Both the position numbers and the translations under genes were made by a program. Shown here in pieces: positions 1 to 7,440 of a stretch of 64,000 bases of DNA. How positions within the stretch are numbered: the first letter of the stretch is position 1; every line of letters starts with the position of its first letter. The notes below the pieces were generated by a model. That model had not been told where the DNA came from and ran no database searches. It saw only the letters and a list, made by a program, of their open reading frames with translations. The DNA lies in contig JAUSAZ010000210.1 of the NCBI GenBank assembly GCA_030652255.1, positions 124,001-188,000 of the forward strand, read 5' to 3'. Origin of the DNA: Myxococcales bacterium (GTDB lineage Bacteria > Myxococcota_A > Polyangia > Polyangiales > Ga0077539).

Positions 1-809
1 TGCGCAACATGCACGTCGACTCGGGGGAGTTCGTGCGCGAGGAGGACGTCACCTCGCGGCGGCGGGTGGTGGTGCTCGGGCGGCGCGTGGTGCAGGAGCT
101 CTTCGGTGACGAGAGCCCGCTGGGGCAGCCCATCCGCATCGCGGGCGGGCGCTTCCGGGTGATCGGGGTGATGGAGCCCAAGGGGCGCTCGCTGGGCTTC
201 GACCTCGACGACCTGGTGTTCATCCCGGCCACCGCGGCGATGGACCTCTTCGGGCTCGATCACATCTCGCAGCTCGTGACGGCGGCGCGCTCGAAGGAGG
301 AGACCGGCGCGGCGATGGCGGAGATCGAGGAGGTGCTCGCGCGGCGGCGCAACGGCGAGCGCTCGTTCACGGTGCAGAGCCAGGACGACCTGCTCAAGAC
401 CTTCGGCGCGATCACCGGCGCGATGACCATGGTGCTGCTCGCGATCGCGTCGATCTCGCTCGTGGTCGGCGGCATCGGGATCATGAACATCATGCTGGTG
501 AGCGTGCGCGAGCGGACCCGGGAGATCGGCGTGCGGCGCGCGGTGGGGGCCACGCAGCAGGACATCCTGTGGCAGTTCCTGCTGGAGAGCGTGGTGATCT
601 CGACCATCGGCGGGGGTGTGGGCCTCGGGCTGGGCGCGGCGATCATCTTCCTGGTGCACCGGTACGCGCCCGACGTCCCGGTGGTGCTCTCGCCGTGGAT
701 CGCGGCGGTGGCCTTCGGGAGCTCGTTCGTGACGGGGGTGGTGTCCGGGGTGGTCCCGGCCCGCCGGGCGGCGCGCCTCGATCCGGTCGACGCCCTTCGC
801 TACGAGTAG
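1..809 (+). CDS. MacB/FtsX-type ABC transporter permease, C-terminal part (5' truncated)
   Basis: The reading frame is already open at the window edge, so the N-terminus lies outside; the first ATG at 9 is probably internal. What remains is the end of the extracytoplasmic MacB domain (motifs VVVLG, ELFGDESPLGQPIRI) followed by three membrane segments (about residues 137-163, 195-215 and 230-250). The cytoplasmic loop VRERTREIGVRRAVGAT and the final ARRAARLDPVDALRYE are the classic FtsX/MacB signature. MacB-family permeases pair with an ATPase and usually a membrane-fusion protein for export or lipoprotein handling. Those partners would lie upstream and cannot be seen. The family call is secure; the substrate is unknown. 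Confidence 0.93.
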   Translation, partial: RNMHVDSGEFVREEDVTSRRRVVVLGRRVVQELFGDESPLGQPIRIAGGRFRVIGVMEPKGRSLGFDLDDLVFIPATAAMDLFGLDHISQLVTAARSKEETGAAMAEIEEVLARRRNGERSFTVQSQDDLLKTFGAITGAMTMVLLAIASISLVVGGIGIMNIMLVSVRERTREIGVRRAVGATQQDILWQFLLESVVISTIGGGVGLGLGAAIIFLVHRYAPDVPVVLSPWIAAVAFGSSFVTGVVSGVVPARRAARLDPVDALRYE

Positions 810-864
810 CGGTTCCTGCGGAACCATCCGCCGTGCGATGGTGTCATGGAAGGTGATGAGACCA

Positions 865-1740
865 ATGAACACACGATGGTCCTGGGCGCTGGTGCTGTGT
901 GGGCTGGGGTGCACGAAGGGGGGAGGGGACGCAGTGGGTCGCGAGGCGGCGACGCGCGCCCAGGCCCACGTGCGCGAGGGCCTCGAGGCGACCGGTCGGC
1001 TGACCACCGGGCTCCAGACGGTGCTGGTCGGCGCGGCCCCGACGGTGGTCACGAGCATCGCCGACCCCATCGACGTCGCGCGGGTTCGCAACCGGCTGCG
1101 CGACCTGCACGACGACCGCAGCGCCACGGGCCGACAGCTCTCGCTCTACCCCACGCACTTCGTCGCCGTGGTGGGCCTCGACGGCAAGGGGCTCGCGGGC
1201 GACCTCGAGGCCTCCCGCGACTACCTCCCCGGCCTCGATCTGCGCACGCCTCTCGCCTGCGTGGGCGCCGCGCTCGCCGGCACCGCCGGCACATGCACCG
1301 GCGACTTCGTCACCATGCAGGGCGCGCCGTCACGGGCCTACATGGTCTCGGCCGTCCCGCTGCGCGCGACCCCCGACGGGCCCGTCGTCGGGGCGCTCGT
1401 CGGCGCCATGACCTACGGACGGGTGGCGCAGGCCATCCGGGAGGCCCTGAACGTGAGCACCCTGCGCGACCGGGTGCAGCTCGCCGTCGGCTTCTGGCAC
1501 GGCGGGCGCCTGGTCCCCTCCGGGCGCGACAACGACGTGACCGCGGCCCAGCTGGTGCCCGACTCCCTGCTCCCTCGGGTGCCCGGCAACACCGCCGCCC
1601 GCCTCGGTCGCGGCGAGGCCTTCACCTTCACCTTCACCGAGAACAACGGGGCGATGCAGTGGGGCGCCGCCGTGGCCCCCGCCCCGGCGCTCGGCGCGGG
1701 CGACGGCCTGATGGTCTTCCGCGCCCCGCTGCGCCAGTGA
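865..1740 (+). CDS. Putative lipoprotein with Cache-like sensory domain
   Basis: I chose the ATG at 865 because it gives a clean lipoprotein signal (MNTRWSWALVLCGLGC, Cys at about residue 16) and is preceded by a purine-rich GGAAGGTGATGAG. The mature protein (about 275 residues) has a helical stretch (REGLEATGRLTTGLQTVL) followed by an alpha/beta region (FVAVVGLDGKGLAGD ... VSAVPLR ... VVGALVGAMTYGRVAQAI). That layout resembles extracellular Cache/PAS-like sensor domains. No histidine-kinase or methyl-accepting region follows, so it would be a stand-alone binding lipoprotein. Its stop lies 4 nt from the end of the convergent gene. The function is unassigned and the Cache resemblance is by eye only. 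Confidence 0.75.
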   Translation: MNTRWSWALVLCGLGCTKGGGDAVGREAATRAQAHVREGLEATGRLTTGLQTVLVGAAPTVVTSIADPIDVARVRNRLRDLHDDRSATGRQLSLYPTHFVAVVGLDGKGLAGDLEASRDYLPGLDLRTPLACVGAALAGTAGTCTGDFVTMQGAPSRAYMVSAVPLRATPDGPVVGALVGAMTYGRVAQAIREALNVSTLRDRVQLAVGFWHGGRLVPSGRDNDVTAAQLVPDSLLPRVPGNTAARLGRGEAFTFTFTENNGAMQWGAAVAPAPALGAGDGLMVFRAPLRQ

Positions 1741-1744
1741 CCGC

Positions 1745-2323
1745 TCAGCGCGGCGCCGGCACCGGGACCATGGTCGCGCCCGCGGCGGCCGGGGCCTCGC
1801 CCACGGTGCCGCCGGTCAAGCGCCCCACCTCGTCCGCGTAGCGATCGCCGAGGCGAAGCAGCGAACGCACCACGCCGCGGAAGGCCCGCCGATCGAAGTT
1901 GGAGTCGGTGTGCAGCACGGCGCCGAGGCGCAGCTCCCCGGTGGGCGCGCTCCACTCGAACTTCCCCACGAGCATCTCCCAGTTCATCTCGGCGACCCGG
2001 CGGAAGGCCGTGGTGGCGTTGGGCTGGTCGACCCGGAGCGTGGCATACCGGGTGAGGTAAGCGTAGGCCGTGTCGGTGACGTCGCTGTACTCCACCACGA
2101 GCTCGAAGCGGCGCCCCGCGGTCGCGCCCGGGCCCGCCGTCGCGCCCGCGTGCTCGACGCGGCAGGTGCCCACGGAGGTGCTCACCGGGGCGCACTGCGC
2201 CGTGTAGCCCATCGCCTGGAGCTCGGTGCGGATCTGCGGGAGGTAGCGCGGCTCGGTCTGCGCGCTCGCGAGGGCGGGGCAGAGCAGCAGCGGGAGGGCG
2301 ACGGCGAGGCGCGATGCGATCAT
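1745..2323 (-). CDS. Secreted protein of unknown function
   Basis: This 192-residue protein starts at ATG 2323, giving an N-terminal signal sequence (MIASRLAVALPLLLCPALASA, cleavage likely after ASA). The open frame continues upstream, but only as low-complexity shadow of thiE. The mature part contains paired cysteines (YTAQCAPVSTSVGTCRVEH) and an alpha/beta pattern with FELVVEYSDVTDTAYAYLTRYA. It ends in a flexible Ala/Pro tail. It lies downstream of the leftward thi cluster with a 34-nt gap and might be co-transcribed. I do not recognise the family; it is probably periplasmic. Confidence 0.75.
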   Translation of the reverse strand: MIASRLAVALPLLLCPALASAQTEPRYLPQIRTELQAMGYTAQCAPVSTSVGTCRVEHAGATAGPGATAGRRFELVVEYSDVTDTAYAYLTRYATLRVDQPNATTAFRRVAEMNWEMLVGKFEWSAPTGELRLGAVLHTDSNFDRRAFRGVVRSLLRLGDRYADEVGRLTGGTVGEAPAAAGATMVPVPAPR

Positions 2324-2357
2324 GGCGGCGGTTCGATCGCACCATCGCGGGGGACGG

Positions 2358-2969
2358 TCAAGGCAGCGCGGCGAGGAGGGCGGCGCACTCCGAGGCGGGG
2401 TCCGGAGCGGAGAGCACCCGGCGAAGCGCGACGGCGTCGGCGCCGGCCGCGGCGGCCGCGCGGGCCGTGGCGGGGTCGGTGATCCCGCCGAGGGCCACGA
2501 CGAAGGTATCGGGCGCGAGGGCGCGGAGGCGCGCGAAGCCGAGGGCCCCGAGGGGTGGTCCCTTGCCGGGCACATCGCCGAAGGGCGACACGAGCAGGGC
2601 GTCGGCGCCCGATGCGCGCCCGATGCCGGCCTCGTCGTGGACGGCGCAGGAGACGATGAGCTCGCGGCGGGCGAAGCGTCGCGCGTCCGCGGGCCCCACG
2701 CTCCGCTCGGCGAGGTGGACGCCGTCCGCGTCGGCGGCGAGGGCGACGTCCAGGCGGTCGCCCACGAGCAGCAGCGAGCCCTGCGCACGGGTCAGCGACC
2801 GCAGCGCGACGGCCGCATCGAGCAGCGCCCCCGCGGGGTAGCCGGGGGGGGATCGCAGCCACACCACCCCCGGGCCCGCGGCGAGGGCCCGGCGCACCCG
2901 GTCCATGAGCTCGGCGTGCGGCAGCGCGGCGAGGTCGGCGCAGAGCCACAGCCGCGGCAGCGACCTCAT
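2358..2969 (-). CDS. thiE: Thiamine-phosphate synthase family protein (ThiE/TenI-like)
   Basis: ThiE joins the pyrimidine pyrophosphate and the thiazole phosphate to give thiamine phosphate. The 203-residue protein has the TIM-barrel signatures of the family: VGDRLDVALAADADGVHLAE, the loop ADALLVSPFGDVPGKG before the phosphate site, and the end motif VVALGGITDPATARAAAAAGADAVALRR. It is somewhat divergent: the usual S(x)HS is CAVHD and the N-terminus is short. A TenI-type aminase paralogue is therefore possible. Its ATG overlaps the stop of the upstream small gene (ATGA, 2966-2969), so it should be translationally coupled to the thiS-thiG cluster, which supports the thiamine role. Confidence 0.82.
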   Translation of the reverse strand: MRSLPRLWLCADLAALPHAELMDRVRRALAAGPGVVWLRSPPGYPAGALLDAAVALRSLTRAQGSLLLVGDRLDVALAADADGVHLAERSVGPADARRFARRELIVSCAVHDEAGIGRASGADALLVSPFGDVPGKGPPLGALGFARLRALAPDTFVVALGGITDPATARAAAAAGADAVALRRVLSAPDPASECAALLAALP

Positions 2970-3232
2970 CGCGACGCGTCGGTGTCCACCGCGCCGTCGA
3001 GCGCGAGCGCGGCCCGCACGCTCCATCGGGAGCTGGGGTAGCGCTCGACCAGGAAGCGCAGCGTCGCCCGCCGCGCGCCGTCGTCGCCGTCCCGGGCGAA
3101 GCGCTCGCTCAGCGTCCAGAGCGCCTCGTCGGGGCCGTCCTCGCGGCGAATCTCCGGGGCGGCGCGGGAGGGGCACTGGAGCGGCGCCGCCAGCAGCGCG
3201 ACGAGCGCGAGCGGTCGCAGCGCGAGCATCAC
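2966..3232 (-). CDS. Small secreted protein inside the thi cluster
   Basis: This 88-residue protein has a hydrophobic N-terminus (MMLALRPLALVALLAAPLQCPS) that could be a Sec signal or a lipoprotein signal with Cys at residue 20. The rest is short and helical (ALWTLSERFARDGDDGARRATLRFLVERYPSSRWSV) and looks like a single TPR-like hairpin pair. It overlaps thiG upstream and thiE downstream, both by 4-nt ATGA junctions, so it is locked into the operon by translational coupling. It does not resemble any known thiamine enzyme. The reading frame is well supported by the two overlaps; the function is unknown. Confidence 0.7.
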   Translation of the reverse strand: MMLALRPLALVALLAAPLQCPSRAAPEIRREDGPDEALWTLSERFARDGDDGARRATLRFLVERYPSSRWSVRAALALDGAVDTDASR

Positions 3233-4044
3233 TCGATGGAGAGCGGCGCGGCCGACGGCGCGATGGTGCCGGTGAGCGGCGAGCTCGCGTTGGCGTAGAG
3301 CCGCGGCGCCATGCGCCCGGCGAGGAAGGCGAGGCGACCGGCCTCGACGCCGAGGCGCATCGCGGTGGCCATCTGCACGGGGTTTCGCGCGAGGGCGATG
3401 GCGGTGTTCATCAGCACGCCGTCGGCGCCGAGCTCCATGGCGACGGCCGCGTCGCTGGCGGTGCCGACGCCGGCGTCGACGATCACGGGCACGCTCACGG
3501 TCTCCATCAGGATGCGGAGGTTGTGCGGGTTGCGGATGCCGAGCCCCGACCCGATGGGCGCCCCGAGGGGCATCACCGCGGGGCAGCCGACCTCGACCAG
3601 CTTGCGCGCCACGATGGGGTCGTCGTTGGTGTAGGGCAGCACGAAGAAGCCCTCCTTCACCAGCACCCGCGCCGCGGCCACCAGGGCCTCGGTGTCGGGG
3701 AAGAGGGTCTTCGGGTCGCCGATGACCTCGAGCTTCACCAGGTCGGTCTCCGCGGCCTCGCGGCCGAGGCGCGCGCAGCGCACGGCGTCGTCGGCGGTGT
3801 AGCAGCCCGCGGTGTTGGGCAGCAGCGTGAAGCCCTCCTCGCGCAGCATCCCGAACATCGAGCCCTTACCGGTCTGGGTAAGGTCGACCCGGCGCACGGC
3901 CACCGTCACCACGCTCGCCCCCGACGCGCGCAGCGCGAGCCGGGTCTCCTCGACGTCCTTGTACTTCCCGGTCCCGACGAAGAGGCGCGAGCCGAAGGCC
4001 CGGCCGCCGATGGTCAGCGCGTCGTCACTCAACGAATCCACCAT
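3229..4044 (-). CDS. thiG: Thiazole synthase ThiG
   Basis: ThiG builds the thiazole phosphate of thiamine from deoxyxylulose phosphate, dehydroglycine and ThiS-thiocarboxylate. The 271-residue length is normal. Family signatures are plain: LTIGGRAFGSRLFVGTGKY near the N-terminus, LLPNTAGCYTADDAVRCARLGRE, the Schiff-base lysine region DLVKLEVIGD, VMPLGAPIGSGLGIRNP, and VPVIVDAGVGTASDAAVAMELGADGVLMNTAIA. A strong GAGGAGGAG Shine-Dalgarno precedes the ATG at 4044. thiS ends 9 nt upstream. No thiF, thiH or thiO lies in this window, so those partners must be elsewhere. Confidence 0.96.
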   Translation of the reverse strand: MVDSLSDDALTIGGRAFGSRLFVGTGKYKDVEETRLALRASGASVVTVAVRRVDLTQTGKGSMFGMLREEGFTLLPNTAGCYTADDAVRCARLGREAAETDLVKLEVIGDPKTLFPDTEALVAAARVLVKEGFFVLPYTNDDPIVARKLVEVGCPAVMPLGAPIGSGLGIRNPHNLRILMETVSVPVIVDAGVGTASDAAVAMELGADGVLMNTAIALARNPVQMATAMRLGVEAGRLAFLAGRMAPRLYANASSPLTGTIAPSAAPLSIE

Positions 4045-4053
4045 GTCTCCTCC

Positions 4054-4272
4054 TCAGCCCCCGCCCACCAGATGAACGATCTCGAGTGCGTCGCCGCCCT
4101 CGATCACCACCGCGGACTGTCTCGCCCGCGGCACCAGCTCGCGGTTGCGCTCGACCGCCGCGAGCCCGGCGACCCCCAGGTGGGCCAGCAGGGCGGACAC
4201 CGTCAACCCCGCGGGCACCTCCCGCGGCTCGCCGTTCACCACGATCGCGATGTGCTCCGTCGGCTCCGTCAT
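4054..4272 (-). CDS. thiS: Sulfur carrier protein ThiS
   Basis: This 72-residue ubiquitin-fold protein carries sulfur as a C-terminal thiocarboxylate for ThiG. It opens with the typical beta strand IVVNGEPREVPAGLTVSALLAHLG, continues with VAVERN-like AVERNRELVPR, and ends in the obligatory Gly-Gly (IVHLVGGG). The ATG at 4272 is chosen because the open frame upstream adds only non-homologous residues. It is the first gene of the leftward thi cluster. A candidate promoter lies just upstream at 4284-4313. No thiamine-pyrophosphate riboswitch motif is visible in the leader. Confidence 0.93.
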   Translation of the reverse strand: MTEPTEHIAIVVNGEPREVPAGLTVSALLAHLGVAGLAAVERNRELVPRARQSAVVIEGGDALEIVHLVGGG

Positions 4273-4283
4273 GTTCGCGCCGC

Positions 4284-4313
4284 GGCATAGCGCCGATGGG
4301 ACGTCCCCCGCAA
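4284..4313 (-). promoter_or_regulatory. Candidate promoter of the thiS-thiG-thiE cluster
   Basis: On the minus strand TTGCGG (4313-4308) is followed after 18 bp by TATGCC (4289-4284), ending 11 nt before the thiS start codon. The pattern matches other candidate promoters in this window. It overlaps the inverted repeat at 4291-4327, so the same DNA could bind a repressor. This is sequence inference only. Confidence 0.35.
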
Positions 4314-4327
4314 CCGGTCGATCGGCG
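4291..4327. repeat. Nested inverted repeat between thiS and the divergent gene
   Basis: CGCCGAT (4291-4297) is the reverse complement of ATCGGCG (4321-4327). Between them sits a perfect 10-bp palindrome GGGACGTCCC (4298-4307). The element lies in the 167-bp divergent spacer and overlaps the candidate thiS promoter. It could be an operator or an RNA hairpin. It does not match a TPP riboswitch. Confidence 0.5.
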
Positions 4328-4439
4328 CGACCATTTGGCTCGTGCGCGGACGTTGACACCCGATGCAGGCCTTTGCGAAGGTGTCCGCCAGCGAGCTCGG
4401 AAGGTTCGGGCGTCGCGCTAGAAGGAAGGACGACCTCAC

Positions 4440-5216
4440 ATGCAGCAACCTCCGGGCGGCGGATATCCTCCGGGCGGCGGCTATCCGCCGGGCGGTCAAC
4501 CGGGGTACCCCCAGCAGGGCTATCCCCAGCAGCAGCAGCCGGGCTACCCCCAGCCGCAGCAGCCGCAAAACCCCGGGTATGGGGCGACGCAGGCGATGCC
4601 GGGCTTCCAGCCCGTGCAGCCGGGCTCGCAGCCGGGTGGCTTCGGGCAGCAGCCCGCGCCGCAGCAGCCGCAGTACGGTCAGCAGCCCGGCGGCTTCGGC
4701 GCCCAGCCCCAGCAGCCCGCGCCGCAGCAGTATGGCCAGCAGCCGGGCGGCTTCGGCGCGCAGCCCCAGCAGCCGCAGTACGGTCAGCAGCCGGGTGGCT
4801 TCGGCCCTCCGCCGGGCGGGCAGATGCAGCCGATGGGCGCGGGCGGCGGTGACGTCCCGCCGTACACCCCGGGCATGAAGACCCAGACGCTCGGCCTCGA
4901 TTACAACATCGCGGCCCTCGTCTCGTACTTCTTCTGGCCCATCGCCGTGCTGCTCATCGTCACCGAGCCGCAGGAGCCGCAGCGTCGCTGGGTGCGCTTC
5001 CACGCGTGGCAGGCCACCATCTTCGCGGTCAGCTCCTTCGTGCTGCTCAACATCATCAGCGTGGTGCTCTCGCAGATCTCGACGGTGCTCGCGATGATCG
5101 GCTCGCTGCTCTGGCTGGGCTACTTCGTCGTGATGGTCATGAACATGATCAAGGCCCACAAGGGCGATCACATGAACCTCGGCCCGATCACGAAGTTCGC
5201 CGCCAGCAAGGCCTGA
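4440..5216 (+). CDS. Gln/Pro/Gly-rich membrane protein with C-terminal DUF4870-like domain
   Basis: The first 145 or so residues are low complexity: GGGYPPGG units, QQGYPQQQ runs and four QQPGGFG(A)Q repeats. The C-terminal 105 residues form a compact membrane domain with about three hydrophobic segments (IAALVSYFFWPIAVLLIV, ATIFAVSSFVLLNIISVVL, MIGSLLWLGYFVVMVMNMI). The context RRWVRFHAWQA is typical of DUF4870-like proteins. The Shine-Dalgarno AAGGAAGGA precedes the ATG. A perfect TTGACA at 4353-4358 may be its -35 element, but I see no convincing -10. The disordered tail probably sits in the cytoplasm and could mediate self-association. The function is unknown. Confidence 0.85.
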   Translation: MQQPPGGGYPPGGGYPPGGQPGYPQQGYPQQQQPGYPQPQQPQNPGYGATQAMPGFQPVQPGSQPGGFGQQPAPQQPQYGQQPGGFGAQPQQPAPQQYGQQPGGFGAQPQQPQYGQQPGGFGPPPGGQMQPMGAGGGDVPPYTPGMKTQTLGLDYNIAALVSYFFWPIAVLLIVTEPQEPQRRWVRFHAWQATIFAVSSFVLLNIISVVLSQISTVLAMIGSLLWLGYFVVMVMNMIKAHKGDHMNLGPITKFAASKA

Positions 5217-5217
5217 T

Positions 5218-5230
5218 CGGCCTTCGGCCG
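5218..5230. terminator. Hairpin between convergent genes
   Basis: CGGCC-TTC-GGCCG forms a 5-bp GC hairpin one base after the stop codon of the rightward gene and before the end of the leftward hydrolase gene. There is no T-tract, so terminator activity is only plausible. The rest of the 59-bp spacer holds nothing I recognise. Confidence 0.35.
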
Positions 5231-5275
5231 GCGCCTCGATCCCCCGCTGCCGCTTCCCGCCTTCGCCCCCCCAAC

Positions 5276-7402
5276 TCACTCCATGGGCAGCTCGTCCGGC
5301 ACCGCCGGGACGCCCTCCGGGTCGCGTCCAGCGCTCCCGAGGAAGGCCGCGGCCCGCAGGCGCGCGCCGGGGATGTCGAACACCACGAAGTGACCGTCGC
5401 GGCCCACCTCGGACTCAAACTGCATCCACGACCCGGTGACGGGAGACGTCGGGCTGCCGAGGTTGGCGCGGAGCGGCAGGCGGGAGAGCAGCCCCGAGCC
5501 GGTGAGGGCGAAGGAGGGCTCCGGGCGCACCGTGGGGAGGGTCAGCGGGAGGCCGATGCTCAGGGCGAGCGCGGCGATGCCCGCGGGCGGCGCGTAGCGA
5601 TCGAGGAAGCCCTGCGTCTGGTAGACGTGCGCGGGGTGCATGGTGGGCCGGGGCTCGCGGATGATGTAGCGGCCGTAGTTCACCGGGTCGGAGGGGTCGA
5701 CCAGCATCTGGAGCAGCGAGACGATGGGGTGTAGCACCACGAACTCGCCCATCGACAGGCCGAGCGCGGTGGTGATGAGCGCGGGGATGTTCACCGGCTC
5801 GGTCTTCTCGAGGAGCGCGATGGCGATCGAGCCTCCGGCGCCGGAGAGCACCGCCGCGCTCGCGCCGTCGTCCGCGGCGAGCCAGAGCGGACCGTTGAGC
5901 CCGCCCTGGGAGTGGCCGAAGAACATCACGCGCTCGGGGTCGAAGCGTATCGTCCGCGCGACGCCGCCGTCCGAGCCGGCGAGGGGGAAGGTGAACCCGC
6001 GCACGAAGCGCCCGGACTGCACCAGGTCGAGCGCCGCCTGGCGGTTGTTGGTGCGCCCGGCGCTGGGGTTGGTGAAGTTGAAGAACGCGCTCTCCGGGGA
6101 GGTGCCCGGCGCGGCCCGCTCGCCGTGGAAGATCTGGTCGAAGCCCAGCACCGCGACGCCCTGCGCGGCGAGCGCCTCGGCGGTGCGGTCGCGGATGAAG
6201 CTCTGGTAGTCCCCGCCGGTGCCGTGCGCGTAGATCGCGATGGGGTAGCCGCCCGCGGGCATCGGCGTGCGGGGCAGCGTCAGGGCGAAGCGCACGGGCT
6301 CGGTGCGCTGCAGCCGGGGTGTTCCGTCGGGGCCGGCCTCGAAGTCCCCGGAGCCCTGCATGCTGTACGGCGACTCGCCGCGCTGGAACACCAGGTTGGG
6401 CCCGTAGTGCCCACGCAGCGTCGTGAAGGCCGGGCCCTCGTCGGGCTCGCCGAGGTCGGTGAGCGTGGGCACGGCGCCCTCGCGGTTGATCCAGTCGGCG
6501 GCCTGGAAGAACTCCGCCGTCGGGTCGTCCGTGGTGAAGGTCGTGAGCGAGAGCACCCGGTCGCGGGGGACGCCCGCGCGCTCGACCTCGCCGAGCGCCG
6601 GGGCGTACACGTCGCGCGCGGCCCGGATCGCAGGGTCGGCGGTGGCGTCGTCGGCGAGCATCCGCTGGAGGTCGACGTCGCGCTGCATCGCCACGCCGCC
6701 CACCCCGCGGAGGGTGTTGGTCACGACCAGGGCGTAGCGGGTGGCGGGCCGCATCGGGAAGCCGAACACCGGCGCGACGGCGAGCGAGTGGGCGGGCCAG
6801 TAGCGGGTGGCGGTGGAGCGGAAGTACCACTGCACGGGGATGCGCGCGCCCCGGTCGGGGCTGCGCGGGTCGACGTCGATGAGCTGCAGCGGCGACTCGG
6901 CGTTGCGGGTGCCCGCGGGGTCGGCGGGGAGCGACGCAGGGTCGAGGTCCATGCCGAAGGTGAAGTACACCGCCGCGGTGGGCGAGAAGCCGCGGAGGCG
7001 GTGGTTGAAGGTCCGGAGGTACTGCGTCACCAGGGGGTGGGCGCCCTCGGAGGGGAAGAACGCCAGGTCGACCCGACCCTCGTCGTCGCGCGCGAGGTCG
7101 TTGGGCCACGGCAGCGCGAAGGGCTCGTGGAAGTCCCCGTCCGCCGGCCGCGGCAGCACCCAGCGGGCCACCGTCGGCGGCACCACCGGCAGGTCGCGCG
7201 GCGGAGGCACGTCCACCGGCACGGGCGGCCCCGCGTCGATGCCGGCGTCCATCACGACCACCCCCAGGTCGGCCGGGGCGCCGAGGTCGTCCACGCGCGC
7301 CGCGTCCTCGACGCCTGCCTCGCCGTCGGGGTCGGCGGGGGTCGCCCCCGGCGTCATACACCCGAGGGTAAACAGCACTGGAGCGAGCGGGAGCAGGCGC
7401 AT
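5276..7402 (-). CDS. Large alpha/beta-hydrolase lipoprotein
   Basis: The ATG at 7402 gives a lipoprotein signal (MRLLPLAPVLFTLGC, Cys 15), then an Asp/Val/Pro-rich linker and a 600-residue catalytic region; total 708 residues. The nucleophile elbow is FFGHSQGGLNG (G-H-S-Q-G). It is preceded by GVAVLGFDQIFHGERAAPGT and YPIAIYAHGTGGD, the latter giving the HG oxyanion strand of the fold. The N-terminal half (LPWPNDL, AVYFTFGMDLDPASLP, TRYALVVTNTL) resembles Ig-like regions preceding lipase domains in large bacterial lipases. It is likely anchored in the outer membrane as an esterase or lipase. The substrate is unknown, and the catalytic Asp and His cannot be placed with certainty. Confidence 0.85.
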   Translation of the reverse strand: MRLLPLAPVLFTLGCMTPGATPADPDGEAGVEDAARVDDLGAPADLGVVVMDAGIDAGPPVPVDVPPPRDLPVVPPTVARWVLPRPADGDFHEPFALPWPNDLARDDEGRVDLAFFPSEGAHPLVTQYLRTFNHRLRGFSPTAAVYFTFGMDLDPASLPADPAGTRNAESPLQLIDVDPRSPDRGARIPVQWYFRSTATRYWPAHSLAVAPVFGFPMRPATRYALVVTNTLRGVGGVAMQRDVDLQRMLADDATADPAIRAARDVYAPALGEVERAGVPRDRVLSLTTFTTDDPTAEFFQAADWINREGAVPTLTDLGEPDEGPAFTTLRGHYGPNLVFQRGESPYSMQGSGDFEAGPDGTPRLQRTEPVRFALTLPRTPMPAGGYPIAIYAHGTGGDYQSFIRDRTAEALAAQGVAVLGFDQIFHGERAAPGTSPESAFFNFTNPSAGRTNNRQAALDLVQSGRFVRGFTFPLAGSDGGVARTIRFDPERVMFFGHSQGGLNGPLWLAADDGASAAVLSGAGGSIAIALLEKTEPVNIPALITTALGLSMGEFVVLHPIVSLLQMLVDPSDPVNYGRYIIREPRPTMHPAHVYQTQGFLDRYAPPAGIAALALSIGLPLTLPTVRPEPSFALTGSGLLSRLPLRANLGSPTSPVTGSWMQFESEVGRDGHFVVFDIPGARLRAAAFLGSAGRDPEGVPAVPDELPME

Positions 7403-7440
7403 CGGCTCCCAGGATACCCCGCCCGGCCCCGGCGGGGGGG

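Noticed and set aside
2314..2949. Several long open frames on both strands across thiE
   Set aside because: High GC makes all frames open; these have Arg/Gly/Ala-rich translations and none shows a family motif, whereas the thiE frame does.
4273..4439. A TPP riboswitch ahead of thiS
   Set aside because: Neither the CTGAGA core nor the conserved purine/pyrimidine helices are visible on the minus strand; only the inverted repeats at 4291-4327 were found.
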